Assembly: GCA_029781045.1 (NCBI GenBank)
Contig: JAKOXL010000029.1
Span: 1-64,000 of the forward strand
DNA from: Bacillota bacterium
GTDB lineage: Bacteria; Bacillota; UBA994; UBA5500
DNA length: 64,000 bases
Direction of reading: 5' to 3'
Both the position numbers and the translations under genes were made by a program. Each line of letters begins with the position of its first letter. Within the stretch, counting starts at the first letter, position 1. Below the pieces are notes generated by a model. That model ran no database searches, was not told where the DNA came from, and worked only from the letters and a program-made list of their open reading frames with translations. This document shows positions 8,382 through 17,082 of this stretch, piece after piece.

Positions 8382-10115
8382 GTGGACCTTATGCTGAAAC
8401 TAGCTCGCTACTTAAAGCCCTACCTTTTGGCAGTAGTGGCAGTAGCGATTCTCGTGTTTTTACAGTCCATATCGCAATTATATTTACCTAACCTAATGAG
8501 CGAAATTGTAGACGTGGGCATCGTTAGCGGAGACAGCAGCTTCATTTTGCGTGTTGGCGGACGCATGCTGTTAGTGGCGGCGCTGGGTGCAGCCTGTACC
8601 ATTGGCGCCAGCTATCTGTCGGCCCGTACTTCGGCGGCTTTTGGCAGCGACCTGCGCCTGCGTATGTTTGAGAAGGTTTCCGCCTTCTCCTTGAGTGAGT
8701 TCGATAGAATTGGTACTGCTTCTCTAATTACACGCACCACCAACGACATCATGCAGATGCAACAGGTGGTGGTCTTCGGGCTGCGCATGGCGCTGATGGC
8801 ACCGATGATGTTGATTGGCGGCATTGTTATGGCTGTCTCCACCAATCCTGGGCTAACCATGTCATTGGCTGCCGTTATTCCCGTACTAGCATTAATAATG
8901 GCGTTGGTGGGCGGAAAGGGAATGCCCTTGTTTCGGGCTATGCAGGCCAAACTTGACACCCTTAACCGGGTGCTGCGCGAACACCTTACCGGTATTCGTG
9001 TCATCCGGGCTTTCAATCGGGGTGCCTATGAGGAAAGGCGTTTCGATGAGGCCAACTACGACTTAACCCAGACCGCCATTCGCGTCAACCGTCTAATGGC
9101 AGTTGTTCAGCCTATCTTCCTTCTGCTTTTTAACTTTATGGCCCTGGCCATTCTGTGGTTTGGTGGGCTACGGGTAGACCAGGGCGGCTTGCAGGTGGGT
9201 AACCTAATGGCATTTATCCAGTACGCCATGCAGATTCTAAGTTCTCTCGTTATGCTTTCTATGATGTTTGTAATGTTGCCTCGAGCCTCCGTGTCAGCCA
9301 ACCGCATCAATGAGGTGCTAGACATGGATCCAGAAATTGTTGATCCACCAGTGGCAAAAGAGCCAGAGCGACGAGGGGTGCTAGAGTTTAAAGAGGTAAC
9401 CTTTAGTTACCCGGGAGCGGAGCAGCCGGCACTGAAAGACATTTCTTTCAAGGCTGAACCGGGACAAGTGACAGCCATAATAGGCGGCACCGGCTCGGGC
9501 AAAAGTACCCTTTTGAACCTGATAGTGCGCTTCTACGACGTGGATGCGGGCGGCGTATATGTGGATGGGGTGGACGTACGCCAGCTGACGCAGGCTGACC
9601 TGCGGTCGCGCATAGGCCTGGTGCCGCAGACGGCTGTGCTATTCTCGGGCAGTGTGGGGGAGAACATCCGGTACGGTAAGACCGACGCCAGTGCTGAGGA
9701 AATAGAAGAGGCTGCCCGTATTGCCCAGGCCAGTGAGTTTATTACCGGTATGCCGGAGGGCTTTGAGGCCGCCATAGCTCAAAGCGGTACTAACCTTTCC
9801 GGCGGCCAAAAACAACGACTCTCTATCGCGCGCGCCTTGGTGCGCAGGCCCGAGATCTATTTGCTCGACGACAGTTTCTCAGCCCTCGATTACAGAACCG
9901 ATGCCAGACTGCGAGCCGCCTTAAGGCGAGATACAGCACAAGCCACTGTCGTTATTGTGGCCCAAAGGGTGAGCACCGTAATGGATGCGGACCAGATTAT
10001 CGTGCTGGATGAGGGACGCATTGTGGGTAAGGGGCGCCATCAGGAACTACTGAAGAGCTGCGCTGTCTACCGCGAAATTGTGGCGTCGCAGCTGGCAGAG
10101 GAGGAATTGGCATGA
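8382..10115 (+). CDS. ABC exporter, fused permease/ATPase (half 1)
   Basis: [39 protein letters not shown]. Confidence 0.95.
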   Translation: MDLMLKLARYLKPYLLAVVAVAILVFLQSISQLYLPNLMSEIVDVGIVSGDSSFILRVGGRMLLVAALGAACTIGASYLSARTSAAFGSDLRLRMFEKVSAFSLSEFDRIGTASLITRTTNDIMQMQQVVVFGLRMALMAPMMLIGGIVMAVSTNPGLTMSLAAVIPVLALIMALVGGKGMPLFRAMQAKLDTLNRVLREHLTGIRVIRAFNRGAYEERRFDEANYDLTQTAIRVNRLMAVVQPIFLLLFNFMALAILWFGGLRVDQGGLQVGNLMAFIQYAMQILSSLVMLSMMFVMLPRASVSANRINEVLDMDPEIVDPPVAKEPERRGVLEFKEVTFSYPGAEQPALKDISFKAEPGQVTAIIGGTGSGKSTLLNLIVRFYDVDAGGVYVDGVDVRQLTQADLRSRIGLVPQTAVLFSGSVGENIRYGKTDASAEEIEEAARIAQASEFITGMPEGFEAAIAQSGTNLSGGQKQRLSIARALVRRPEIYLLDDSFSALDYRTDARLRAALRRDTAQATVVIVAQRVSTVMDADQIIVLDEGRIVGKGRHQELLKSCAVYREIVASQLAEEELA

Positions 10116-12004
10116 GGCAGCAGCAACCTGGGCAGCAGCCGGCCGCCAGCGGTCAGAGCCACCGGAGACCGCGCATAGGGGTAGGAGGGGGGCACCACGG
10201 CTTTGGGCGCCCCGTCGAGAAGGCGAAAGACTTTAGAGGCACCTTGCGCCGCCTGGTGCGATATGTACGGCCCCACTATAAGCAAATGATGGTGGTGTTC
10301 GTGATGGCCATTTTGAGCACCGCCGCCAACTTGGCCAGCCCTAAGATCATGGGCAAAGCCATCACTAAGCTCTTTGCTGGTGCCATGGAGAAGCTACAGG
10401 GCGTGCCCGGGGCAACCATCGATTTCGCCTATGTGGGGCGGATTCTCATCATATTAGCTGGTCTCTATCTGTTCAGTTCCCTTTTCAGCTATTTACAGCA
10501 GATAATGATGGCCTCTGTGGCCCAAAAGACCGTCTATAACTTGCGGCGAGATGTAAACGCCAAGTTGGGCCGACTTCCTTTGAAATTCTTCGACTCCCAC
10601 ACCCACGGCGAAATCCTAAGCCGCGTAACCAACGATGTGGACAATATCAGCAGCACCTTGCAGCAGAGTATTATTCAAATGCTTACGTCTGTCGTCACCC
10701 TAATTGGTGTGGTGGTGATGATGCTGACCATTAGTTGGCAGCTAACCCTGTTTACCCTGATAACGATCCCGCTATACGTGCTTGTCACCGGTTTGGTGGC
10801 CTCCCGTTCGCAGAAGTATTTCGCGGCGCAACAGCGTAGTTTGGGCGAACTAAATGGCCATGTAGAAGAGATGTACGCAGGCCACCGCGTCATAAAGGCC
10901 TTCGGGCGGGAGCAAGCCTCAGTGGCTAAGTTTAAGGAGATAAACGAGCAGCTATTCGGGGCCGCCTGGCGAGCCCAGTTCATTTCTGGCGTCATTATGC
11001 CCCTGATGAACATGGTCAACAACCTGGGCTACGTGCTCATTTCTGTGGTAGGTGGCATTTTCGTCACCAAGCAAACTTTGGAGTTGGGCGATGTGCAGGC
11101 TTTTATCCAATATGCCCGCCAGTTCACCCAGCCCATTATGCAAACGGCTAATATTGCTAACGTGCTCCAGTCAACGGTGGCTTCGGCTGAGCGGGTATTT
11201 GAACTACTGGATGAAGGGGAAGAAGTGCCCGACAAAGAGCCGCCAGTGATCATTGAACAGCCGCAGGGCAAAGTGGTTTTCCAGGGTGTCAAGTTCGGCT
11301 ATAGCCCAGATAAGCCACTAATAACGGATATGAATATCGATGTTCAGGCCGGCCAATCCATTGCTATTGTGGGCCCCACCGGGGCAGGGAAGACCACTCT
11401 GGTAAACTTGCTTATGCGCTTTTATGAAATCGATGGCGGTAAGGTCACCATTGATGGCCAAGATATCCGTGACCTACGGCGCGGCGATCTACGTAGCCTC
11501 TTTGGTATGGTTCTACAAGACACCTGGCTCTTTAACGGTACCATCCGCGATAACATTGCCTACGGTCGTCCTGATGCCAGTGAAGAGGAGATTGTGCAGG
11601 CTGCTAGGGCCGCCCACGCCGACCACTTCATTCGTACTCTTCCCGATGGCTATGACACCGTCATCAATGAGGAGGCCTCTAACATTTCCCAGGGTCAAAA
11701 ACAGTTGCTCACCATTGCGCGCGCTGTCCTAGCAGATCCGGCCATCTTGATCCTAGACGAGGCTACTAGCAGTGTCGACACCCGTACTGAAGTGTTAATA
11801 CAGGAGGCCATGGCCAAGCTTATGCAGGGTCGTACCAGCTTTGTTATTGCCCATCGCTTGTCCACCATCCGTAATGCCGACCTCATTCTAGTGATGAATG
11901 AGGGTAACGTCATCGAGCAGGGAACCCACGAGCAGTTGCTGGCCAAGGGTGGCTTCTATGCAGAACTCTACAACAGCCAGTTTACCAGCAACGGAGTAGC
12001 TTAG
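10112..12004 (+). CDS. ABC exporter, fused permease/ATPase (half 2)
   Basis: GPTGAGKTTLVN, ISQGQKQLLTIARAV, LILDEATSSVD; ATGA overlap with upstream gene. Confidence 0.95.
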   Translation: MRQQQPGQQPAASGQSHRRPRIGVGGGHHGFGRPVEKAKDFRGTLRRLVRYVRPHYKQMMVVFVMAILSTAANLASPKIMGKAITKLFAGAMEKLQGVPGATIDFAYVGRILIILAGLYLFSSLFSYLQQIMMASVAQKTVYNLRRDVNAKLGRLPLKFFDSHTHGEILSRVTNDVDNISSTLQQSIIQMLTSVVTLIGVVVMMLTISWQLTLFTLITIPLYVLVTGLVASRSQKYFAAQQRSLGELNGHVEEMYAGHRVIKAFGREQASVAKFKEINEQLFGAAWRAQFISGVIMPLMNMVNNLGYVLISVVGGIFVTKQTLELGDVQAFIQYARQFTQPIMQTANIANVLQSTVASAERVFELLDEGEEVPDKEPPVIIEQPQGKVVFQGVKFGYSPDKPLITDMNIDVQAGQSIAIVGPTGAGKTTLVNLLMRFYEIDGGKVTIDGQDIRDLRRGDLRSLFGMVLQDTWLFNGTIRDNIAYGRPDASEEEIVQAARAAHADHFIRTLPDGYDTVINEEASNISQGQKQLLTIARAVLADPAILILDEATSSVDTRTEVLIQEAMAKLMQGRTSFVIAHRLSTIRNADLILVMNEGNVIEQGTHEQLLAKGGFYAELYNSQFTSNGVA

Positions 12005-12223
12005 ACACGAAGAAGCCTGTGAAGTGACGCATGACTGCAAGTTTGGAGCCTGCTAAGAGGGTATCGGCAAGCTGGGCAGGTCATGCTTGTGTCCAATCAC
12101 ACTTAAAACGAGAAGCGCCTGAAGAGTGGGCGCTAGCAGTGCAGGTTTTCTCTCCTGACTCACCCCTAGTTGGTCAGGATACCCTCCCTATTGTGTCCCT
12201 GGGAGGAGCTTTGACTTGTGAAT

Positions 12224-12250
12224 AGGGCTGCGAGAATGTCTCGCAGCCCT
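12224..12250. terminator. Intrinsic terminator
   Basis: AGGGCTGCGAGA-atg-TCTCGCAGCCCT. Confidence 0.75.
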
Positions 12251-12297
12251 ATTGCTATATGGTTTAGGATTTATCTAACAGCGAAGATGGCTCTTCT

Positions 12298-12654
12298 CTA
12301 CATGCTCATTTCTTCTAAAGCTTGGCGTACGATGTTGGCAGGGATGTTAGGAGCCCGACGGGTGCGGGCGCGCAGGCGGTGCCGATGATCAAGGTTGATG
12401 GTGGTGCGAGCGTTGATGATGTGGTAATGCATTCCGGTACCGGGGATAGGGATACCGGGGCCAGTGAAGCGGTTAATGGCATGAGCGTGGCGGCGATCAA
12501 AAGAAGTTAAGGTGCGAACGCGATGAACATGGGTGCCATTGGATAGCACAACTGCGCGGTCAGTGATGTTCAAGACAAGATGCCGATGATCGCGTTCTAC
12601 CGTGGTAAAACGGGCCAGGCCATGGGTATGGCCATTTCGCAGTCTGATTGCCAT
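12298..12654 (-). CDS. YmaF family protein (His-rich)
   Basis: Repeated H-x-H/HRH motifs (GNGHTHG, DHRHLV, HVHRVRTLTSFDRRHAH, HYHIINARTTINLDHRHRL). Confidence 0.75.
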   Translation of the reverse strand: MAIRLRNGHTHGLARFTTVERDHRHLVLNITDRAVVLSNGTHVHRVRTLTSFDRRHAHAINRFTGPGIPIPGTGMHYHIINARTTINLDHRHRLRARTRRAPNIPANIVRQALEEMSM

Positions 12655-12827
12655 CTGTCAATCACCTCCTACTGTCTAGCATATGTTGGGTATAACTTTA
12701 GGTGTTACAGAACAAGCCTACAGTCTTTCATGCTAACGGTATAATTTAGCAATTAGCATAAGGCGTAACCAACAGCAAATGGGGAAGACTGCTAAGTGAG
12801 TAAGATCTAAAAGGAGGAGCTAGCTAG

Positions 12828-13043
12828 ATGCACAACAGTCATTTGGCACCCCATGAAATGCTGGATTTGCACGAACTGATAGGCATGAAAAACGTACGCG
12901 CTGCCAAGTCGGCGGCCATGATGAACATGGTAACCGACCCCCAGTTGCGCAACTTCCTGCAACAAGAAGTGCAGACCGCTACGCAACATGCCCATCAGAT
13001 TCAGAGCCTGTTAAGTGGTGTAACGACAGGAGGTAGGTATTAG
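12828..13043 (+). CDS. CotF-like spore coat protein, N-terminal-half homologue
   Basis: 71 aa helix-bundle half; RBS AAGGAGG. Confidence 0.75.
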   Translation: MHNSHLAPHEMLDLHELIGMKNVRAAKSAAMMNMVTDPQLRNFLQQEVQTATQHAHQIQSLLSGVTTGGRY

Positions 13044-13441
13044 TGCAACAACTAGGTAATACGAACTATGGTTCAACTATGAATACCCAACCCTTGAACG
13101 ACCAGCTGATTGCCGGCGATCTACTGAGCTCAGTCAAAGCTGGTATCAAAGCTACCGCTGCTGCCCTCACGGAAACCGCAACGCCGGAGGTGCGCCGCAC
13201 CCTAGAACAGCAGCTGCAACAGGGGCTCAATTTCCATCAGCAGCTTACCAACTTCATGATGCAGAAGGGCTGGTACAAGCCCTATGATGTGCAGGCCATG
13301 ATTCAAGGTGATTTGCAGCAGACCCAACAGATTCATCAGCAATTAGGTGAATCGATGCAGTATCATCAGCAGTTTGGTTCAAGTTACACCCAACCCCAAT
13401 ATGGACAAACCCAGTACATCCAACAGCAGTATAGGCAATAG
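13043..13441 (+). CDS. CotF-like spore coat protein, C-terminal-half homologue, Gln/Tyr-rich tail
   Basis: LNDQLIAGDLLSSVKAG...NFMMQKGWYKPYD; TAGTG stop/start overlap with previous gene. Confidence 0.82.
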   Translation: MQQLGNTNYGSTMNTQPLNDQLIAGDLLSSVKAGIKATAAALTETATPEVRRTLEQQLQQGLNFHQQLTNFMMQKGWYKPYDVQAMIQGDLQQTQQIHQQLGESMQYHQQFGSSYTQPQYGQTQYIQQQYRQ

Positions 13442-13447
13442 CAAAAT

Positions 13448-13487
13448 AGCAGGGGCTCGCAGCCGATAATGACTGCGGGCCCCTGCT
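13448..13487. terminator. Bidirectional terminator
   Basis: AGCAGGGGctCGCAG...CTGCGggCCCCTGCT. Confidence 0.7.
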
Positions 13488-13496
13488 CATTCTACA

Positions 13497-14207
13497 TTAG
13501 CCGTTGGAGACATCTTGAGGAAAGACGGCTAGCTCCTCTCGCACTGTGCTAAACATATTGCCATCCCAGCTGAGATAGTCTTGAATATAACCTAGGGTGT
13601 CGGCGGCGAAGGTGCCGTAAACTCTGGTCAAAGCCAGGAGGCTACATACACCACTACTTTCATCAAGAACAACGGGAATAGCCATAATAAACGGTCCCAC
13701 ATTGGCCTCGGTAGGCTGCTTAAGAGTCCCGTCGGGGTTGTAAAGATCAGCCGCGGCCGGGTCTAGGCTCACGTCAATTCTATACTGCTGCCCATGCCCG
13801 TTCTCAACCACCACCGTGAAGCCATCGACGTAGTAGGCGCGGAACTGACGACTAACTTCATACCGTTCTCCGGAGAAGAGCAACCGCAGCCTACTATTGA
13901 CAAAAGAGTATATGTAAGTGAAAACAAAACCGCCACTACCACCCGACTGAATACTGACTTTAATATCCAATACTCCATCGCCAGTAAAGTCACAGAGGTA
14001 AATAGTGGGCTCATACCCCATGTTTTCCGGCAGAGCCACCTGGGTGATACGTCCTGTCATTCCGTTTTGGATCAGCAGAGTAATGTCTTGAATAAAGGGG
14101 CTATCCTCAGTTCTCACACCTGTTAGCCAAACTCTATCGGCTACGCCGTCGCCGGTAACATCTCCAGTGCGGCTCACAATAACTTCTGGTGCACCACTTG
14201 ACTTCAC
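13497..14207 (-). CDS. FG-GAP/VCBS-like repeat protein, function unknown
   Basis: GDVTGDGVADRVWLTG and CDFTGDGVLDIKV repeats. Confidence 0.6.
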   Translation of the reverse strand: MKSSGAPEVIVSRTGDVTGDGVADRVWLTGVRTEDSPFIQDITLLIQNGMTGRITQVALPENMGYEPTIYLCDFTGDGVLDIKVSIQSGGSGGFVFTYIYSFVNSRLRLLFSGERYEVSRQFRAYYVDGFTVVVENGHGQQYRIDVSLDPAAADLYNPDGTLKQPTEANVGPFIMAIPVVLDESSGVCSLLALTRVYGTFAADTLGYIQDYLSWDGNMFSTVREELAVFPQDVSNG

Positions 14208-14826
14208 TTAAACTCCCCCCTCCATAAGCCTTGCTGTTGCATATTATGCTTTGGAGAAGAAAAAGGGGAGAGATCAGCCGTAGAAGAATGTACCCATTTA
14301 GAGTAGCTTCAAGATAAGTCTATTCTATGCGAGTCAGAGAACGGTCTATTGGTCAGCCGCATCCTTCTCGCCCTGGTTCCGGGTTCCATTGCAGTTACCC
14401 ACGCCCTCTTCCATCCATTACTGTAGCTCACGCTACAGGGTGCAATAGAAAAGGTTGCTCTTCCTAGTTGCCTCAGTGTTGCCTAACTCTTGTTGCTAGG
14501 AGGGCCATATGCAGCAAAGCTGATACGACGATCATGACTTCTTTAACCGTCATAGACAGATGGCCCGCTCTGTGAATGGCTTAAGATGGAGCAGGGTAGT
14601 GGCATGAGAGGAAACAAGAGGCATGTGGCGGGCGTTTTCTGGACGTTCGCACATGCCTTTACTCATGGTTGCAACGACGAGCTGCGACCTTAGGCTTACC
14701 AGCGTGCTAGGAGGCTTGGTCTTGCAGCTTCGGAGGTAGATCAACTATATATCATGGTATTACACCTTCTGGAGATATACCGCATATCTTATAGAGCAGG
14801 ATTACTCTGGAAAAGGGGGGACTAGT

Positions 14827-16230
14827 GTGCCTAGAAACAAAGCTCCACGCTTGAATGTTTGCAGAAACCTAGTTCTCGATCACAGCTTTGAGGAAGGTTT
14901 ACGCAATTGGGGTGTTTCTGGTGACGTCACCTATTACTCGGGTCAGCCTTTTACCGGGAACCAAAGCTTGCACATGAACTCCGGGGCGGCCAGCCTGTTC
15001 CAGAACGTGTCCCTAGCTGGAGTGGGGCGCCGACCTCTATTCCTCAGCTTCAATGTGCGTGGTTCCCAGGGGGCTGCCGACCTCATAGTTGATGTTATCT
15101 GGCTAGATCGGAGCCTACGGGTCCTTGGTGTTGGCCAGCACATGTATATTGGGGCAGAAAACTTCACTGGAGAACTTAACGCTCCGTTGACCTTCTTTGA
15201 GATAACTGACTTGCCACCTACACAGGCAGCCTACGCCAAGCTGGTGTTTAGCAAACAGGAGGGGGCCGTTGACAGCTATATCGATATTGACCAGGTGATC
15301 CTTGCTCCCATTCATTCCATCAACTTGGTGCAGAACCATGGTTTTGAACGGGGTTTGTTAATGTGGAACCCAACCAACTTCATCGCGGGCTTCAGCTTCC
15401 CACTTGAAGGTGGCGGCTTTGCTCGCGGCCAGGGCGATGGCTTGCTGACGCAAGATGTCTATATTGCCAATCAACCGCCGAGATCATCCTATTTGTTAAG
15501 CTTTGCTCTCAGCATACCGGAGGCTGTAGCCGTCGAAACTACCGTACGTGTGCAATGGTTGAATAGCGATGGTACCGTGATATCCGATGGCCTAGTGTTT
15601 TTCATCCCCTCCGCCTCGCTTCTGAATCGACAAGCCTACCTTACCTACGTGGCGGTTACTAGTCCAGCACCTCTAGGGGCTGTCAGAGCCCGAATCAGGT
15701 TTGAAAACCAAGGCGCGGGATTGTTTGAATATAGAATAGATCAAGTACTGTTTGCGAGAATCAGCCTGTCTAACCTGGTGCAAAACTCGAGCTTTGAAAA
15801 CGATCTTACTAGTTGGGATTCCGATGGTGTTAGTGCCACCAATATGCCAACTGCTTATGAAGGGAGCTGGGTTGCCAGTATACCTGCCACTGGTGGCTCT
15901 TTATCGCAACAGGTCCCGCTTCTCCGGGCGACTGGACGCTGCTACCTGCTCAGCTTTGCTCTCAAGGCTACCAGTGAAGAAGAAGAGGCCGCAGATGCGG
16001 TTCTACTGGCCAGAGTAATATGGGTAGACCGATTTGGCAGAGAGCTTGGTTTAGGCTTGGGTTTTGTTGCTCGTGTTGGCGTCACTGAAAGCGAAGATGC
16101 GACCTGGTCTGTCTTTGCTGCTATTACCGAACCAGCACCACCGGGCACTGTAGCAGCCAAGTTGCAGTTCAGCATGCCCGAATCGAGCGCTAGTCTCGAA
16201 CTGGATCATGTGGTGTTTACCCGACTGTAA
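14827..16230 (+). CDS. Protein with three tandem carbohydrate-binding-like (NTTRR-F1/CBM_4_9-like) beta-sandwich repeats
   Basis: NLVLDHSFEEGLRNW, NLVQNHGFERGLLMW and NLVQNSSFENDLTSW, each followed by a conserved ~150 aa unit. Confidence 0.65.
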   Translation: MPRNKAPRLNVCRNLVLDHSFEEGLRNWGVSGDVTYYSGQPFTGNQSLHMNSGAASLFQNVSLAGVGRRPLFLSFNVRGSQGAADLIVDVIWLDRSLRVLGVGQHMYIGAENFTGELNAPLTFFEITDLPPTQAAYAKLVFSKQEGAVDSYIDIDQVILAPIHSINLVQNHGFERGLLMWNPTNFIAGFSFPLEGGGFARGQGDGLLTQDVYIANQPPRSSYLLSFALSIPEAVAVETTVRVQWLNSDGTVISDGLVFFIPSASLLNRQAYLTYVAVTSPAPLGAVRARIRFENQGAGLFEYRIDQVLFARISLSNLVQNSSFENDLTSWDSDGVSATNMPTAYEGSWVASIPATGGSLSQQVPLLRATGRCYLLSFALKATSEEEEAADAVLLARVIWVDRFGRELGLGLGFVARVGVTESEDATWSVFAAITEPAPPGTVAAKLQFSMPESSASLELDHVVFTRL

Positions 16231-16286
16231 GTTGTTCTACCGGAAACGGGATTATCTAGTACCATTTCCATGTCTAACAACAAAGT

Positions 16287-16312
16287 GAGGCACGTTGCAT
16301 GCAACGTGCCTC
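16287..16312. terminator. Perfect 26-nt palindrome, terminator-like
   Basis: GAGGCACGTTGCATGCAACGTGCCTC between convergent genes. Confidence 0.55.
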
Positions 16313-16326
16313 AAATCCTTTCTATG

Positions 16327-16536
16327 CTAATTCTCAACGGTGTAACCAGCATCTGCAACAGCAGCTACCATAGCCTCACGGGTTACTTTGCCTTCTTCGT
16401 ACTGCACCTGTACTTGGCCCGTGGTGAGATCCACATCCACATTATGAACTCCATCCAGATCGGTCAGTGCGCGAGCAACTGCTCGCCGGCAATGGCCTCA
16501 GCTCATGCCCCTCACTTTCAAAGTGATGCTCTGCAT
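16327..16536 (-). CDS. Heavy-metal-associated domain protein (CopZ/MerP-like), predicted selenoprotein with in-frame TGA as Sec
   Basis: MQSITLKVRGMSUGHCRRAVARALTDLDGVHNVDVDLTTGQVQVQYEEGKVTREAMVAAVADAGYTVEN; TGA at 16498-16500 (minus) sits at first Cys of GMxCxxC; RBS GGGAGGTGAG. Confidence 0.82.
16471..16486 (-). promoter_or_regulatory. Candidate bacterial SECIS stem-loop
   Basis: Minus strand: UGA-N11-GCGAGC-AGUU-GCUCGC; loop starts 18 nt after UGA with G at loop position 2. Confidence 0.72.
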
Positions 16537-17082
16537 TTTCTCACCTCCCGCTGAGCTTGTCTACTATAATTATATCTTATGCGAGTGGGAAATAAAGCCA
16601 AAGTGGTGGCAAATGGCAAGATTTTCAGCGAGGCGCAGAGAGATGCAATGGCCCGAAGGAACCGGGTCGAGTAGGTGTAGTCTTTCAGTAATAGTCTTTC
16701 ACTAAGATGTTCGGTGAGAAGAGCGAAGCGCCGAGACGAAAGGTTGCAAGAGACTACCAAATCCACACGGGTTTGGGCTGAGATAGGGACGCAGCAGGAA
16801 GGCGTTGGGGCCTCTCCGGTTTGATACCTCGGAGTACGATCGGGGCGAACTCATGGCAGAAAATTCGCGAACTATTATGTTAAGGATTTCTGTTCTTCGC
16901 AGGAGAATGTTGCTAGTGCTGAAAGGCAGCGTCAACGATTGCGCCAGGTAAGTGACGAGCGATGGATCGTCGTTGGTGTCAAATTTGCATGTTGCTGGTT
17001 GCGATTGGAAAGACTACGAGAACGGAGTTGGGTAGTGCGCGAATATGGCTCTATGCCGGAATCTGAAAAGGAGGGCAAAGCA

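Noticed and set aside
12031-12225. 64-aa ORF after the ABC exporters
   Set aside because: No RBS and no family resemblance; left as intergenic.
14550-14744. 64-aa minus-strand ORF in the 14.2-14.8 kb gap
   Set aside because: No RBS or homology-like composition.
16270-16554. Plus-strand 94-aa ORF in the track
   Set aside because: Antisense to the HMA/Sec gene, no RBS, no family resemblance; an artefact of the TGA-interrupted minus-strand gene.
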